A stretch of 64,000 nucleotides of DNA from contig NZ_JARGDO010000004.1 of the NCBI RefSeq assembly GCF_029211185.1, positions 124,001-188,000 of the forward strand, written 5' to 3'. The notes beneath the pieces are model-generated. The model was not told the DNA's origin. It was given only the letters and a program-made list of their open reading frames with translations, and did not search any database. Position 1 is the stretch's first letter, and the number at the start of each line of letters is the position of its first letter. This DNA is from Tessaracoccus caeni. GTDB lineage: Bacteria; Actinomycetota; Actinomycetes; Propionibacteriales; Propionibacteriaceae. Positions 29,636 through 39,704 of this stretch are shown here, one piece after another. The position numbers and the translations under genes were made by a program.

Positions 29636-30243
29636 AGGGGTTCCTGTTCTAAAGGAGCTGCTGGTCGGTCATATGCCGAGTGAGGACGTGCCCGGCGGCG
29701 TGAGACACGGGCCTTGGATCTGTGTGATCAGTGGCCGAATGTCGTGGGCCGCACGCCGGGTGCGCCGGGGCCGGTACAGGACTGGCGAGCGCTTTCCTCG
29801 AGACGAACTCGGCCCACTCTACCCTGATCCACGCCAAATCCCGCTTTTCACCGTGAGAGGGAAGTGCACCAGACCTGCGGCCGAAGAACCGAGTCGTGTG
29901 GAGGATCACGCTCTTCGAGGTGCGGAGCGCAGCGGAGCCTCGAGGAGAGCCAGCTGGCAGCCGAACGCGTAGTCGTGTGGAGGATGGGGTCCGCGAGTGG
30001 GTTTGGTGGGCGTAAAAGCCGTGAGCCCGCGCGAAGCGCCGGAACACGGCCGGTGGCGGGCACTTCGAGGCTCGCTTCGCTCGCACCTCAGCAACCGCGA
30101 CCCCATCCGTAACACAACGCACCCACCCACCGAAACCCGACCACAAGCCCCCAGACACCGTCACGCTCTCCTCGAGGCTCGGCCGCGGGCGGCCTCGCAC
30201 CTCGAAGAGCGTCAGGAGGGCACCTCGACGAGCGTGAGCGGGG
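29636..30243. repeat. 608-bp gene-free gap with family A repeats A6-A8
   Basis: Family A copies lie at 29906-29951 (inner arm GGAGCGCAGCGGAGCC), 30063-30091 (partial, CTCGCTTCGCTCGC) and 30161-30214 (inner GGCCGCGGGCGGCC). A 15-bp direct repeat AGTCGTGTGGAGGAT at 29892-29906 and 29971-29985 flanks A6. Open frames across this gap are made only of repeat sequence and are not convincing genes. The first 240 bp hold nothing I recognise beyond the helicase promoter region. Confidence 0.7.
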
Positions 30244-31080
30244 TTACATTTCTTCGTGGGTGCGTGGGTCGGCACCGAAGAGGCGGCCGTCGGGGCGGCC
30301 GAGGGCCGTGATGGCGGCGACCTCGTCGTCGGTCAAGCGGATCGACGCTGCGGCGAGGTTGGAAGCCTGGTGCTGGGGCTGGGCGGCCTTCGGGATGGCG
30401 ACGCTGCCCCGGGTGGCGTGCCAGGCCAGCACCACCTGCACGGGGGTGATCTCGCGGGCCGCGGCGATCTCGACGATGACCGGTTCGGCCAGCACGTCGC
30501 CCGCCCGGCCGAGCGGGCTCCAGGCCTCGGTGATGATGCCCCTCTCACGGTTGTAGGCGAGGGCCTCCTCCTGCGGGAAGTACGGGTGCAGCTCGATCTG
30601 GTTCACCACGGGGCGCACTCCGGTCGCGTCCTCGATCCGTTCGAGATGCTCGGGGAGGAAGTTGGAGACGCCGATCTGCGCCACCTGGTTCTTCTCGCGC
30701 GATTCGATGAGCGCCTCCCACGCCTCGACGTACCGGTCGACGCTGGGGTTAGGCCAGTGGATCAGCATGAGATCCAGCACTCGCACCCCCAGCCGCAGCC
30801 GGCTCTCCTGAACGGCGATGAGCGCCCTCTTGTGCTCGTGGTGGCGTCCGGCCAGCTTCGAGGTGAGGATGAGCCGGTTGTTCTCCACCGACGAGCGGCC
30901 CACGCCGAAGCCCACCGCGCCCTCGTTCTCGTAGTTGAAGGCGCTGTCGATCAGCCGATAGCCGGCCTCGATGGCCGACTTCACGGAGGCGGCGCCGGCC
31001 AGCCCACGCAGGTTGTAGGTGCCCAGTCCTTGGACCGGAAGGGCGAATCCGTTGTGTGCGACGAACGGCGAGTCGACCAT
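30244..31080 (-). CDS. Aldo/keto reductase
   Basis: 278 residues from ATG 31080 with AAGGAG 7 nt upstream; a longer in-frame start would add 17 unrelated residues. Catalytic tetrad is visible: Asp and Tyr in 'LIDSAFNYENEGAVG', Lys in 'LTSKL' and His in 'LMLIHWPNP'. 'VNQIELHPYFPQEEAL', 'EAWSPLGR' and the C-terminal 'SVAIPKAAQPQHQASNLA' are family typical (2,5-diketogluconate reductase-like). NADPH-dependent reductase of unknown substrate, monocistronic. Confidence 0.92.
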   Translation of the reverse strand: MVDSPFVAHNGFALPVQGLGTYNLRGLAGAASVKSAIEAGYRLIDSAFNYENEGAVGFGVGRSSVENNRLILTSKLAGRHHEHKRALIAVQESRLRLGVRVLDLMLIHWPNPSVDRYVEAWEALIESREKNQVAQIGVSNFLPEHLERIEDATGVRPVVNQIELHPYFPQEEALAYNRERGIITEAWSPLGRAGDVLAEPVIVEIAAAREITPVQVVLAWHATRGSVAIPKAAQPQHQASNLAAASIRLTDDEVAAITALGRPDGRLFGADPRTHEEM

Positions 31081-31225
31081 GACTTCTCCTTGTGCTTCCA
31101 GTTGCGTCTCTGCAGTTGGCGTTGACGACAAACCTAGCGCCTACCGGGCCGCGGTCCCGCATGGGTTCGCCCACAGCTCGAAGCGTCGACGGGGCGATGG
31201 CCTGTCCGAGCACAACTCATGCATC

Positions 31226-31243
31226 GTTCACCGCGCGTTAACC
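31226..31243 (+). promoter_or_regulatory. Probable PHO box upstream of pstS
   Basis: GTTCACC (31226-31232) and GTTAACC (31237-31243) form direct repeats with 11-bp spacing, the arrangement bound by PhoP in streptomycetes. A further half-site-like GTTACC follows at about 31260. It is 107 bp before the pstS start. Confidence 0.7.
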
Positions 31244-31349
31244 ACCGCCGGAACGACGCGTTACCTCGCCTCCGTAGCGTCGCCGACGTGAGGCCGAAAG
31301 GCTCCGGGGCCATCCGGCCCGATCAACCATTGTGGAAGGTGTTCCTTAC

Positions 31350-32447
31350 ATGAAGCTTCGTCTGACTGCGGCCGCCGGCCTGAGCGCCGCACTTCTGCTG
31401 ACGGCCTGCGCGGCGAACGAGATTCCTGCCCAGCAGGGCTCCGAGACCCCCGGCACCTCCGGCGAGTCCGCCTCGGCTCTGAGCGGCACGCTCGCCGGCA
31501 AGGGCGCGTCGTCGGCTAAGGTCGCCCAGGAGACCTGGATCGCGGCCTTCCAGACCGCCAACACCGGCGTCACCATCAACTACGCGCCCGACGGTTCGGG
31601 CTCCGGCCGTGAGGCCTTCCAGCAGGGCGGCGCCGACTTCGCCGGCTCCGACCGCGCCTTCAAGATCGAGGAGAACGTCGCCGGCTCCTTCGCGGGCTGC
31701 GCCGACGCCTCGGCCGCCATCGACGTGCCGATCTACGTCTCGCCGATCGCCGTCATCTTCAACCTCGAGGGCGTCGACGAGCTCAACCTCACCCCTGAGC
31801 TGGTCGCGAAGATCTTCCGTGGTGACGTCGCGAACTGGAACGATCCGGCGATCGCCGCGCTCAACCCGGGCGTGACCTTCCCCGATCTCGCCATCACCGC
31901 GGTGCACCGCTCCGACAAGTCGGGCACCACCGAGAACTTCACCGACTACCTGTCCGTCGCCGCCGCAGGCACCTGGACCGACGAGCCGGCCGAGGAGTGG
32001 GCGCTCCAGGGCGGCGAGGCCGCCAAGGGTACTGCCGGCGTCGTGGCTGCGGTCACCGGAGGCTCGGGCACCATCGGCTACGCCGACGCCTCGCAGGCCG
32101 GCACCGCCAAGATCGCCAAGATCGGTGCGGAGGGCGCCTTCGCCGCTCCGACGCCGGAGGCTGTGATGCAGGCGCTCGAGGCCTCCCCGCTGGAGGAGGG
32201 TCGCGCCGACAACGACATCGCGATCGCTCTCGACCGTTCCGCCCAGGGCTACCCGCTGGTGCTGGTGTCCTACGGCATCGCGTGTGCCGAGTACAAGGAC
32301 GCCACGCAGGGCGAGCTGGTGAAGCAGTACTTCACCTACCTCACCTCCGAGGATGGCCAGAACGCCGCCGCGGAGTCCGCCGGCTCCACCCCGCTCAGCC
32401 CCACGCTGCGCGAGCAGGTGCAGGCCGCGATCGCGACCATCAAGTGA
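31350..32447 (+). CDS. pstS: Phosphate ABC transporter substrate-binding lipoprotein PstS
   Basis: 365 residues from ATG 31350 (GGAAGG upstream). Lipoprotein signal 'LRLTAAAGLSAALLLTAC' ends in LTAC. Phosphate-binding loops: 'GKGASSAKVAQETWI', 'YAPDGSGSGREAFQQGGADF', 'GSDRA', and 'VHRSDKSGTTENFTDYL'. First gene of pstSCAB; the PHO box implies induction on phosphate limitation. Confidence 0.97.
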   Translation: MKLRLTAAAGLSAALLLTACAANEIPAQQGSETPGTSGESASALSGTLAGKGASSAKVAQETWIAAFQTANTGVTINYAPDGSGSGREAFQQGGADFAGSDRAFKIEENVAGSFAGCADASAAIDVPIYVSPIAVIFNLEGVDELNLTPELVAKIFRGDVANWNDPAIAALNPGVTFPDLAITAVHRSDKSGTTENFTDYLSVAAAGTWTDEPAEEWALQGGEAAKGTAGVVAAVTGGSGTIGYADASQAGTAKIAKIGAEGAFAAPTPEAVMQALEASPLEEGRADNDIAIALDRSAQGYPLVLVSYGIACAEYKDATQGELVKQYFTYLTSEDGQNAAAESAGSTPLSPTLREQVQAAIATIK

Positions 32448-32558
32448 TCTCTGGGCTTTAACGACGCCGCGTCCGCCCGCTCGGGTGAGCACACCTCATC
32501 CGATCGGGCGGGCGCCGCGCACTGCCAGGCCACCGACCACACGTAAGCAGGAGAACTC

Positions 32559-33548
32559 ATGTCGACCGATCTCACGGGCCCGGGCCTCCGGTCTCCGGAA
32601 GAGACGCCCGCCTATCAGGATCTGAGGAGGGACAAGCGCCGCTACGGCGACACCTTGTTCCGCCGCCTCAGCACCGGTTCGGGCAGCCTCATCCTCATCA
32701 TCCTCGCGGCGGTGGCGATCTTTCTGATCGGGCTGTCCCTGCCCGCGCTGTTCGCCGCCTCGGAGGATCTCACCTTCGGACCGTTCTGGTCGTGGGTGCT
32801 GCCGCTCGCGGCAGGCACCGTCTGGGCGGCCTTCCTCGCGATGCTGTTCGCCGTGCCGATCGCCATCGGCGTCGCGCTGTTCATCTCGCACTACGCGCCG
32901 CGACGTCTCGCCGCGGGCCTCGGCTACATCATCGACCTGCTGGCGGCGGTGCCGTCGGTGGTCTTCGGCCTCTGGGGTATCACGGTCTTCGCCCCCATGG
33001 TGCTGCCCATCTACGCCTGGCTGAACAAGTACTTCGGCGATGTGCCGATCCTCAGCTACTTCTTCGGCGGTCAGGTCTCCGGAACCGGTCGCACCGTGCT
33101 CACTGCAGCCATGGTGCTCGCGGTGATGGTGCTGCCGATCGTTACCGCCATCTCGCGCGAGGTGTTCCTGCAGACGCCGCGCCTGCACGAGGAGGCCTCG
33201 CTGGCCCTCGGTGCGACGCGCTGGGAGATGATCCGCCAGGCCGTGCTGCCGTTCGCGACGCCCGGCATCGTCTCTGCCTGCATGCTCGGCCTCGGCCGCG
33301 CCCTCGGCGAGACCATGGCCGTGGCGATGGTGCTGTCGCCGGCACCCGGGTTCCATCTGAATCTGCTCACCTCGTCCAACCCCAACACGATCGCTGCCAA
33401 CATCGCGCTGCAGTTCCCCGAGGCCTACGGGCTGGGCATCAACCAGCTGATCGCCTCGGGCCTGATCCTGTTCATCATCACCTTGGCGGTCAACATGGGC
33501 GCTCGCGCCATCATCGCCCGCCGCGCCGAGTTCTCGGGAGCCAACTGA
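32559..33548 (+). CDS. pstC: Phosphate ABC transporter permease PstC
   Basis: 329 residues, ATG 32559 after GCAGGAG. Six hydrophobic segments and the permease loop 'EASLALGATRWEMIRQAVLP' followed by 'GLGRALGETMAVAMVL'. The 111-bp gap from pstS contains a GC-rich inverted repeat (32468-32516 region) that may reduce read-through so that PstS is made in excess. One-base overlap with pstA. Confidence 0.95.
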   Translation: MSTDLTGPGLRSPEETPAYQDLRRDKRRYGDTLFRRLSTGSGSLILIILAAVAIFLIGLSLPALFAASEDLTFGPFWSWVLPLAAGTVWAAFLAMLFAVPIAIGVALFISHYAPRRLAAGLGYIIDLLAAVPSVVFGLWGITVFAPMVLPIYAWLNKYFGDVPILSYFFGGQVSGTGRTVLTAAMVLAVMVLPIVTAISREVFLQTPRLHEEASLALGATRWEMIRQAVLPFATPGIVSACMLGLGRALGETMAVAMVLSPAPGFHLNLLTSSNPNTIAANIALQFPEAYGLGINQLIASGLILFIITLAVNMGARAIIARRAEFSGAN

Positions 33549-34621
33549 TGACCGCCATCGCCACGGAGAAGGCGGGCACGCCCGTCAATCTCCTCACCGC
33601 TGCACAGCTGCCCTCCGCGGCCACGCCGCTGATGCTGGTGGGAGCCTTCGGCGTCAGCTTCGGGCTGCTCGCGCTCTTCGGCAACGCCGGGTGGGGCTCC
33701 GGGCTCGTTCTGGGTGCCGTCCTGTTCCTGATCGTGTCGTTCGTCGTGTCGGGCGCCGTCGAGGGAGTCCGGAAGGCCAAGGACCGGCTGGCCAAGAACC
33801 TGGTCGCCGGAGCCTTCATCATCGCGCTGTTCCCGTTGGTCTCCCTGATCTGGGGCACCGTGAGCAAGGGGGCGGCCCGCTTCGACCCCCTGTTCTTCAA
33901 CTCCTCGATGCGCAACATCGTCGGCGAGGGCGGCGGAGGCGTGCACGCCATCTGGGGCACCCTCATCATCACCGGCTTGGCCACGCTGATCTCGGTGCCG
34001 ATCGGCGTGCTCACCGCCATCTACCTGGTGGAATACGGCGTCAAGGGCCGGCTGGCCAACTCGATCCGCTTCTTCGTCGACGTGATGACGGGCATCCCGT
34101 CGATTGTCGCCGGCTTGTTCGCCTACACGATCTTCACGCTGATCTTCGGTCCGGGCACCAACAACGGCATCTCGGGCGCCGTCGCGCTGTCGGTGCTGAT
34201 GATCCCGACGATCGTGCGCTCCACCGAGGAGATGCTGCGGCTGGTGCCCAACGAACTGCGCGAGGCTTCCTACGCGCTGGGCGTGGCGAAGTTCCGCACC
34301 ATCCTGCGCGTCGTGCTGCCCACCTCGCTGGCCGGCATCGTGACGGGCGTAGTGCTCGGCATCGCCCGCATCATCGGCGAGACCGCCCCACTGTTGGTCA
34401 CCGCCGGCATCACGGCGTCGATGAACGTGAACCCGTTCAAGAACCCGATGCCCACGCTGCCCGTGTTCGTCTACTACGAGAACGCGACCCCCGGCGCCGA
34501 TCCCACCCCTTACTTCGAGCGCGCCTGGGCCGGCGCACTCACCCTCATCCTGATCGTCATGGGCTTGAACCTGATCGGGCGCATCATCGCCTGGAAGTTC
34601 TCGCCCAAGGGCGGCCGCTGA
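33548..34621 (+). CDS. pstA: Phosphate ABC transporter permease PstA
   Basis: 357 residues from ATG 33548. Longer than the common PstA core, with three extra N-terminal membrane segments (about residues 20-110) as in other actinobacteria. Core permease loop 'REASYALGVAKFRTILRVVL' and 'GIARIIGETAPLLVTAGI' are present. Pairs with PstC in the membrane. Confidence 0.95.
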   Translation: MTAIATEKAGTPVNLLTAAQLPSAATPLMLVGAFGVSFGLLALFGNAGWGSGLVLGAVLFLIVSFVVSGAVEGVRKAKDRLAKNLVAGAFIIALFPLVSLIWGTVSKGAARFDPLFFNSSMRNIVGEGGGGVHAIWGTLIITGLATLISVPIGVLTAIYLVEYGVKGRLANSIRFFVDVMTGIPSIVAGLFAYTIFTLIFGPGTNNGISGAVALSVLMIPTIVRSTEEMLRLVPNELREASYALGVAKFRTILRVVLPTSLAGIVTGVVLGIARIIGETAPLLVTAGITASMNVNPFKNPMPTLPVFVYYENATPGADPTPYFERAWAGALTLILIVMGLNLIGRIIAWKFSPKGGR

Positions 34622-34647
34622 TTTCACTGAACTGACGAGGAACTGAC

Positions 34648-35427
34648 ATGTCCAAGCGCATCGAGATCAAGGATCTCAACATCTACTACGGCAAGTTCCA
34701 CGCCGTGAACAGCGTGAACATGACCATCGAGCCCCGCTCGGTGACCGCGTTCATCGGTTCGTCCGGTTGCGGCAAGTCCACCGTGCTGCGGTCGCTGAAC
34801 CGCATGCACGAGGTGATCCCCGGCGCCTACTGCACCGGCCAGGTGCTGCTCGACGGCGTCGACCTGTACGACAAGCAGGTGGACCCCGTGCGGGTGCGCC
34901 GCCAGGTGGGCATGGTGTTCCAGCGCCCCAACCCGTTCCCGACGATGAGCATCCGTGAGAACGTGCTGGCCGGCGTGCGGCTGAACAACGCCCGCATCTC
35001 CAAGAGCGACGCCGACGAACTGGTGGAGCGCTCGCTCAAGGGCGCCAACCTCTGGAACGAGGTCAAGGACCGGCTGGATCGTCCCGGTTCGGGCCTGTCC
35101 GGTGGCCAGCAGCAGCGTCTCTGCATCGCCCGCGCCATCGCGGTCTCGCCCGACGTGCTGCTGATGGACGAGCCCTGCTCGGCCCTGGACCCCATCTCCA
35201 CCCTCGCCATCGAGGATCTGATCAAGGAGCTGAAGGAGACCTACACCGTGGTGATCGTGACCCACAACATGCAGCAGGCTGCGCGTGTGTCCGACCAGAC
35301 GGCGTTCTTCAACCTGAAGGCCCACGGCCAGCCCGGTGAGCTGATCGAGGTGGGGCGCACGGAGAAGATCTTCCAGAACCCCGACGAGAAGGCCACCGAG
35401 GACTACATCACCGGCCGATTCGGGTAG
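34648..35427 (+). CDS. pstB: Phosphate ABC transporter ATP-binding protein PstB
   Basis: 259 residues. Walker [10 protein letters not shown] (37-45), '[20 protein letters not shown]' for the PstB-type Q-loop, signature '[20 protein letters not shown]', Walker B '[13 protein letters not shown]' and '[20 protein letters not shown]'. Ends the pst operon; no phoU follows, and the next gene is convergent with only 3 bp between. Confidence 0.97.
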   Translation: MSKRIEIKDLNIYYGKFHAVNSVNMTIEPRSVTAFIGSSGCGKSTVLRSLNRMHEVIPGAYCTGQVLLDGVDLYDKQVDPVRVRRQVGMVFQRPNPFPTMSIRENVLAGVRLNNARISKSDADELVERSLKGANLWNEVKDRLDRPGSGLSGGQQQRLCIARAIAVSPDVLLMDEPCSALDPISTLAIEDLIKELKETYTVVIVTHNMQQAARVSDQTAFFNLKAHGQPGELIEVGRTEKIFQNPDEKATEDYITGRFG

Positions 35428-35430
35428 GGG

Positions 35431-36663
35431 TTACCCGCAGTCGACCAGGCCGACGTCTTCCTTCAGCAGCAGCACGCGATTGGCCGCGTCGCGAATCTGC
35501 TCGGCGAAGGGGGCGTCGGCCTGAGCCTTTTCCACCACCGCGTCGGTCATCTCCGCCATGTGCGAGGGGTCGGCGTTGATCAGCAGGTCGCCGCCGGCCT
35601 CGATGAAGCGGGTGGCGCGGTCGCCGGCGGAGATGTCGGCCACCGACCTGGCCGCGCCGAGATCGTCGGAGATCACCACGCCTTCGAAGCCCAGATCGCC
35701 GCGCAGGATGTCGGTGATGATGGTGCTGCTGAACACGCCCTGCACGTCGGGGTCGATCTGCTCGTAGATCGCCGACGAGATCATCACGCTCGAGGCACCG
35801 GCGTCGAGGCCTGCGACGAAGGACGCCAGATCGTCCGGATGGGCCGTGGTCTCGTCGTCGATGGCCACGTCGAAGTCGGTGTTGGCGGTCACCTCGCCCA
35901 GCCCCGGGAAGTGCTTCAGGGAGGTGGCGATGCCGGCGTCGGTCATGCCCTCGACGAAGGCGGCGACGGAGCTGCCGACGCTGTGCGCATCGGTGCCGAA
36001 GTTGCGCCGCAACGCGCCGATCGGGGCGTTGCTCGAGAGCTTGTCGGCGGGCACCACGTCGGCGACGGGGGCGAGGTTGTAGTGCACTCCCGCATCGGCC
36101 AGCTCGAGACCCCAGCCGGTCGCGGCGGCGCGCAGCTCATCGGCGGACATCTTGCCCTGCTCCTGGGCGTTGGGGATCGTCGAGAACCCCTGGCCCTTGA
36201 GGCGCTGCACCTGCCCGCCCTCCTGATCGACGGCCACCAGGATCGGCGCGGCGGCATCGTCGCCGAGCAGCGCGACCTGCGAGGTGAGCGACGAGATGGC
36301 GACGCTGCCCGCGGTGCTGTTGCTCAGCAGCACCACCGAGCCGATCTGGCCGTCGAGGACGGCCTGTTTGGCCGCGTCGCTGAGGCCGGAGGTGTCGACG
36401 CCCAGCATGAACAGCTGACCCACCTGCTGCTCCGGCGTCAACGTGTCGGTGAGGGAGCACTGTCGTGGTTCGACGACGGTGGGCTGCGGCGTCGGCGTAT
36501 CGAGAGCCTGCGTCGACGTGGCCTCGGATGCTTGAGGGGACGCGGTGGCGCCGTCGGTCTCGGCGGTGGGCACGAGGTGTGGTGGCAGGACGGGTGCAGG
36601 GGCGCATGCCGCGAGGGCCAGCGCTCCGGCGCCGAAAAGTAGGGGCCAACGAGCGATTCGCAC
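35431..36663 (-). CDS. Glycoside hydrolase family 3 lipoprotein (beta-N-acetylhexosaminidase-like)
   Basis: 410 residues, GTG start. Signal with lipobox ('GAGALALAAC'), a 45-residue Pro/Thr/Ser linker, then a single GH3 barrel: 'VAVDQEGGQVQRLKGQGF', 'VHYNLAPVADVV', 'TSLKHFPGLGEV' (substrate His) and catalytic 'VVISDDLGAARSV'. This NagZ-type architecture suggests removal of GlcNAc during peptidoglycan turnover at the outer membrane face. It lies downstream of the NUDIX gene but with an 87-bp gap. Confidence 0.9.
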   Translation of the reverse strand: MRIARWPLLFGAGALALAACAPAPVLPPHLVPTAETDGATASPQASEATSTQALDTPTPQPTVVEPRQCSLTDTLTPEQQVGQLFMLGVDTSGLSDAAKQAVLDGQIGSVVLLSNSTAGSVAISSLTSQVALLGDDAAAPILVAVDQEGGQVQRLKGQGFSTIPNAQEQGKMSADELRAAATGWGLELADAGVHYNLAPVADVVPADKLSSNAPIGALRRNFGTDAHSVGSSVAAFVEGMTDAGIATSLKHFPGLGEVTANTDFDVAIDDETTAHPDDLASFVAGLDAGASSVMISSAIYEQIDPDVQGVFSSTIITDILRGDLGFEGVVISDDLGAARSVADISAGDRATRFIEAGGDLLINADPSHMAEMTDAVVEKAQADAPFAEQIRDAANRVLLLKEDVGLVDCG

Positions 36664-36750
36664 CTCGCAACCCTACCTCTCCGGGGAGGGCATCAGAAGC
36701 AGACACCCAGGCCAGGGATGGGAGGCGGTGCGCCTCGTCGGGGGGATCTC

Positions 36751-37623
36751 TTAGGCTGTGGGTTTGTGGATCTCGACGCGCACGTTGTTGCCGTCGGCGT
36801 CGCGGTGCAGCACGATCACCTCGGCCACCACCATGGGGCGGGGATCCAGGTCGAGACCCTTGAACATGGCGGGCAGTACGGGGCGGTGCCCGCACAGCGC
36901 GGTGGGCTCGGTGATGCTGTGAGCCAGCTTGTTCACATATTTGCGCACCGCGGGGTGATTGTTGGCGCCCTCCTCCTCGGTGAGGATGGGGGCGGTCTCG
37001 ATCTCCAGTCCGGTGTGCTTGGCGAACGGGCGCATGGTCTCGTAGCACCGGGTGGCAGGCGACGACACCACGCGAGACACCCCGAAGGCCTCCAGCAGGC
37101 CGATCAAGTCCGCCGCCTGGCGACGGCCCCGACTGGCGAGCCGACGGGTCTGGTCGGAGCCCGACCAGTTCTTCCGCAGCATCGCCTTGGCGTGGCGCAC
37201 CAGCAGCAGCGGCGTCGTGGCGGGGGCGGTGAGAGCCGAGGTGAGCACGTCGATGTCGTGCTGATAGGTCATCTGTGCGATGGCCTCCTCGACGGGGAGC
37301 CACCGCACCTTGGTGACCTCCCGGTCCGGCGGACGCAGATGCGCCGCGGCCGGCGTGGCCCGCCAATAGTCCACCCGCTTCAAGCCCTTCGCGACCTGGT
37401 AGGTGGCCGACGGCAGCCTCAGATCGAGGCGGGCGATCACACCGGTCTCCTCGCGCACCTCCCGCACCGCGGTGATCGGGCGCTGCTCGTCGACGATGCC
37501 CTTGCCCTTGGGCAGGCTCCAATCGTTGTAGCGCTTGCGATAGACCACCAGTGCCTGGGTCTCGCCCTGCACCTCGCGCAGCACCACCGCGCCGGCGCCT
37601 CGGACCGCGATCTTCTTGCTCAT
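36751..37623 (-). CDS. NUDIX hydrolase fused to histidine phosphatase (MutT1-like)
   Basis: 290 residues. N-terminal NUDIX domain with '[20 protein letters not shown]' forming the GX5EX7REVREETGV box. C-terminal histidine phosphatase with '[15 protein letters not shown]' (RHA) and '[13 protein letters not shown]'. The same fusion in mycobacterial MutT1 hydrolyses 8-oxo-dGTP and diadenosine polyphosphates. The start codon overlaps the ppk1 stop as ATGA, so its activity is tied to polyphosphate metabolism. Confidence 0.93.
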   Translation of the reverse strand: MSKKIAVRGAGAVVLREVQGETQALVVYRKRYNDWSLPKGKGIVDEQRPITAVREVREETGVIARLDLRLPSATYQVAKGLKRVDYWRATPAAAHLRPPDREVTKVRWLPVEEAIAQMTYQHDIDVLTSALTAPATTPLLLVRHAKAMLRKNWSGSDQTRRLASRGRRQAADLIGLLEAFGVSRVVSSPATRCYETMRPFAKHTGLEIETAPILTEEEGANNHPAVRKYVNKLAHSITEPTALCGHRPVLPAMFKGLDLDPRPMVVAEVIVLHRDADGNNVRVEIHKPTA

Positions 37624-39704
37624 CGGGTGCGGCGCGACTTCGTCGTCTGGATCAGCATTTCCTGTAGGTCGTTCAATGGATTGCCCTCATCGTCGGTGGT
37701 GTGTCCATGCCAGGTGTCGTCGGTCAACCGCCAGTGCACCGTCTTCTCGTCGAAGGCCAGAGCGAAGAGCTCATCGACCTGCGTGATGTGCCCGGGGTTG
37801 CCCAGGCTGACGATGGTCTCGACGCGCCGGTCGAGGTTGCGGTGCATGAGGTCGGCCGAGCCGATGCCGACGCTGGGGGAGCCGGCGTTGGCGAACCAGT
37901 AGGCCCGCGAGTGCTCGAGGAAGCGACCGAGGATGGAGCGCACCCGGATGTTCTCGCTGAGCCCGGGAACGCCGGGCCGCAGGGTGCAGATGCCGCGCAC
38001 CCAGATGTCGACGCGGACGCCGGCCTGGGATGCTCGGTAGAGGGCGTCGATGAGGGCCTCGTCGACGATCGAGTTGATCTTGATCTTGATCCCCGACTCG
38101 AGGCCGGCCTTGTGGTTGGCGATCTCGTTCTCGATGCGTTCCAGCAGACCCTGTCGGACGCCGTGAGGGGCGACGATGAGTCGACGGTAGGAGCGCTCGA
38201 GGGCGATGCCCGAGAGGTGGTTGAACAGCCGGGCGATGTCGTCGGTGATCATGGGGTTGGCCGTCAGCAGCCCCATGTCCTCGTAGCTGCGCGCCGTCTT
38301 GGGGTTGTAGTTGCCGGTGCCCACGTGGGCGTAGCGACGGATGCCGTCGGGCTCGTCGCGCACCACCAGCGCCAGCTTGCAGTGCGTCTTCAGGCCCACC
38401 ATGCCGTAGACGACGTGCACCCCGGCGCGCTCCAGCTTGCGCGCCCAGCCGATGTTGTTCTGTTCGTCGAAGCGGGCCTTGATCTCGACGATGGCCAGCA
38501 CCTGCTTGCCGGCCTGGGCGGCCTCGATCAGGGCGTCGACGATGGGGGAGTCGCCCGACGTGCGGTAGAGCGTCTGCTTGATCGCCAGCACCTTCGGGTC
38601 GGCGGCGGCCTGCTCGATGAAGCGCTGCACCGACGTGGCGAACGAGTCGTAGGGGTGCTGCAGCAGCACGTCGCGGTGCTTGAGCGCCTTGAACATGTCC
38701 GCGGGACTGGCCGACTCGACGCGGGCCAGGTCGGGGTGGGTGATCGGAAGGAAGTTGGGGTACTTCAGATCCTCGCGCGGGGTGGCGCCGAGCGCGAACA
38801 GCCCCGACAGGTCCAGCGGATGGGGCATCCGGAAGACCTCGTCGTCGCTGACGCCGAGCTCGCGCTGCAGCATCTCCAGGAGGTGGTCGTGGATCTCCTC
38901 CTCGACCTCCAGCCGGACGGGGGAGCGGCCGACGCGGCTGCGCAGCAGCTCCTTCTCGAGCGCGTCGAGCAGGTTCTCGGCGTCGTCCTCCTCCACCTCG
39001 ATGTCCTCGTTGCGGGTGATCCGGAAGGTGGCCTGCTCCAGGATCTGCATGCCGGTGAACAGGTGGCCGAGATGCCGCGAGATCACCTCTTCGAGCGGCA
39101 GGTAGCGCCCCTCGCTCAGCCGGATGAACCGCTCGAGCACCGTCGGCACTTTCACGCGCGCGAACTGGCGGGCGCCGGTGGCGGGATTCTTCAGCAGCAC
39201 GGCGAGGTTGATCGACAACCCGGAGATGTAGGGGAACGGATGCGACGGGTCGACGGCGAGCGGGGTGAGCACCGGGAAGATGCGCTCGTCGAAGAGCGTC
39301 TGCATCTTCTGCTGCTCCTCCGGGCTCAGCTCCTCCCAGGTGAGCACCTCGATGCGCTTCGCCGTGAGTTCGGGACGGATCTGCTCCTGGAAGACGGTGG
39401 AGGCCTCGGTGACCATCTCGCGGGCACGGGCGAGCACCGTCGTGTAGAGCTCGCCGGGCAGCATGCCGGTGGCGCTGGGGGCGGCGACGGCGGCCTTGAT
39501 CCGGCGCCGCAGGCCCGCCACGCGCACCATGAAGAACTCGTCGAGGTTGCTGAAGAAGATGGCGATGAACTTGGCGCGCTCGACCAGCGGGATGCGGGCG
39601 GAGTCCTTGGCCAGGTCCAGCACGCGGTTGTTGAAGTCGAGCCAGGACAACTCGCGGTCGAGGTAGCGATGCCCCGGCAAGGGGGGGAGGTCGGACTCGG
39701 TCAC
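37620..39704 (-). CDS. ppk1: Polyphosphate kinase 1
   Basis: Reversible synthesis of polyphosphate from ATP; 694 residues. N-terminal '[20 protein letters not shown]' and '[14 protein letters not shown]', the four-domain layout, phospho-His in '[20 protein letters not shown]', and C-terminal '[14 protein letters not shown]' near the second active-site His. Full length. GTG start overlaps the mshD stop (GTGA). Third gene of glnR-mshD-ppk1-NUDIX. Confidence 0.97.
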   Translation of the reverse strand: MTESDLPPLPGHRYLDRELSWLDFNNRVLDLAKDSARIPLVERAKFIAIFFSNLDEFFMVRVAGLRRRIKAAVAAPSATGMLPGELYTTVLARAREMVTEASTVFQEQIRPELTAKRIEVLTWEELSPEEQQKMQTLFDERIFPVLTPLAVDPSHPFPYISGLSINLAVLLKNPATGARQFARVKVPTVLERFIRLSEGRYLPLEEVISRHLGHLFTGMQILEQATFRITRNEDIEVEEDDAENLLDALEKELLRSRVGRSPVRLEVEEEIHDHLLEMLQRELGVSDDEVFRMPHPLDLSGLFALGATPREDLKYPNFLPITHPDLARVESASPADMFKALKHRDVLLQHPYDSFATSVQRFIEQAAADPKVLAIKQTLYRTSGDSPIVDALIEAAQAGKQVLAIVEIKARFDEQNNIGWARKLERAGVHVVYGMVGLKTHCKLALVVRDEPDGIRRYAHVGTGNYNPKTARSYEDMGLLTANPMITDDIARLFNHLSGIALERSYRRLIVAPHGVRQGLLERIENEIANHKAGLESGIKIKINSIVDEALIDALYRASQAGVRVDIWVRGICTLRPGVPGLSENIRVRSILGRFLEHSRAYWFANAGSPSVGIGSADLMHRNLDRRVETIVSLGNPGHITQVDELFALAFDEKTVHWRLTDDTWHGHTTDDEGNPLNDLQEMLIQTTKSRRTR

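Noticed and set aside
27901..30214. CRISPR array
   Set aside because: The repeats are palindromic, irregularly spaced and differ in length, without uniform spacers or cas genes.
29649..30275. 208-codon minus-strand frame in the gene-free gap
   Set aside because: Its residues (LFEVRGRPRPSLEES and similar) are translations of family A palindromes, and the same words occur in several other frames and places.
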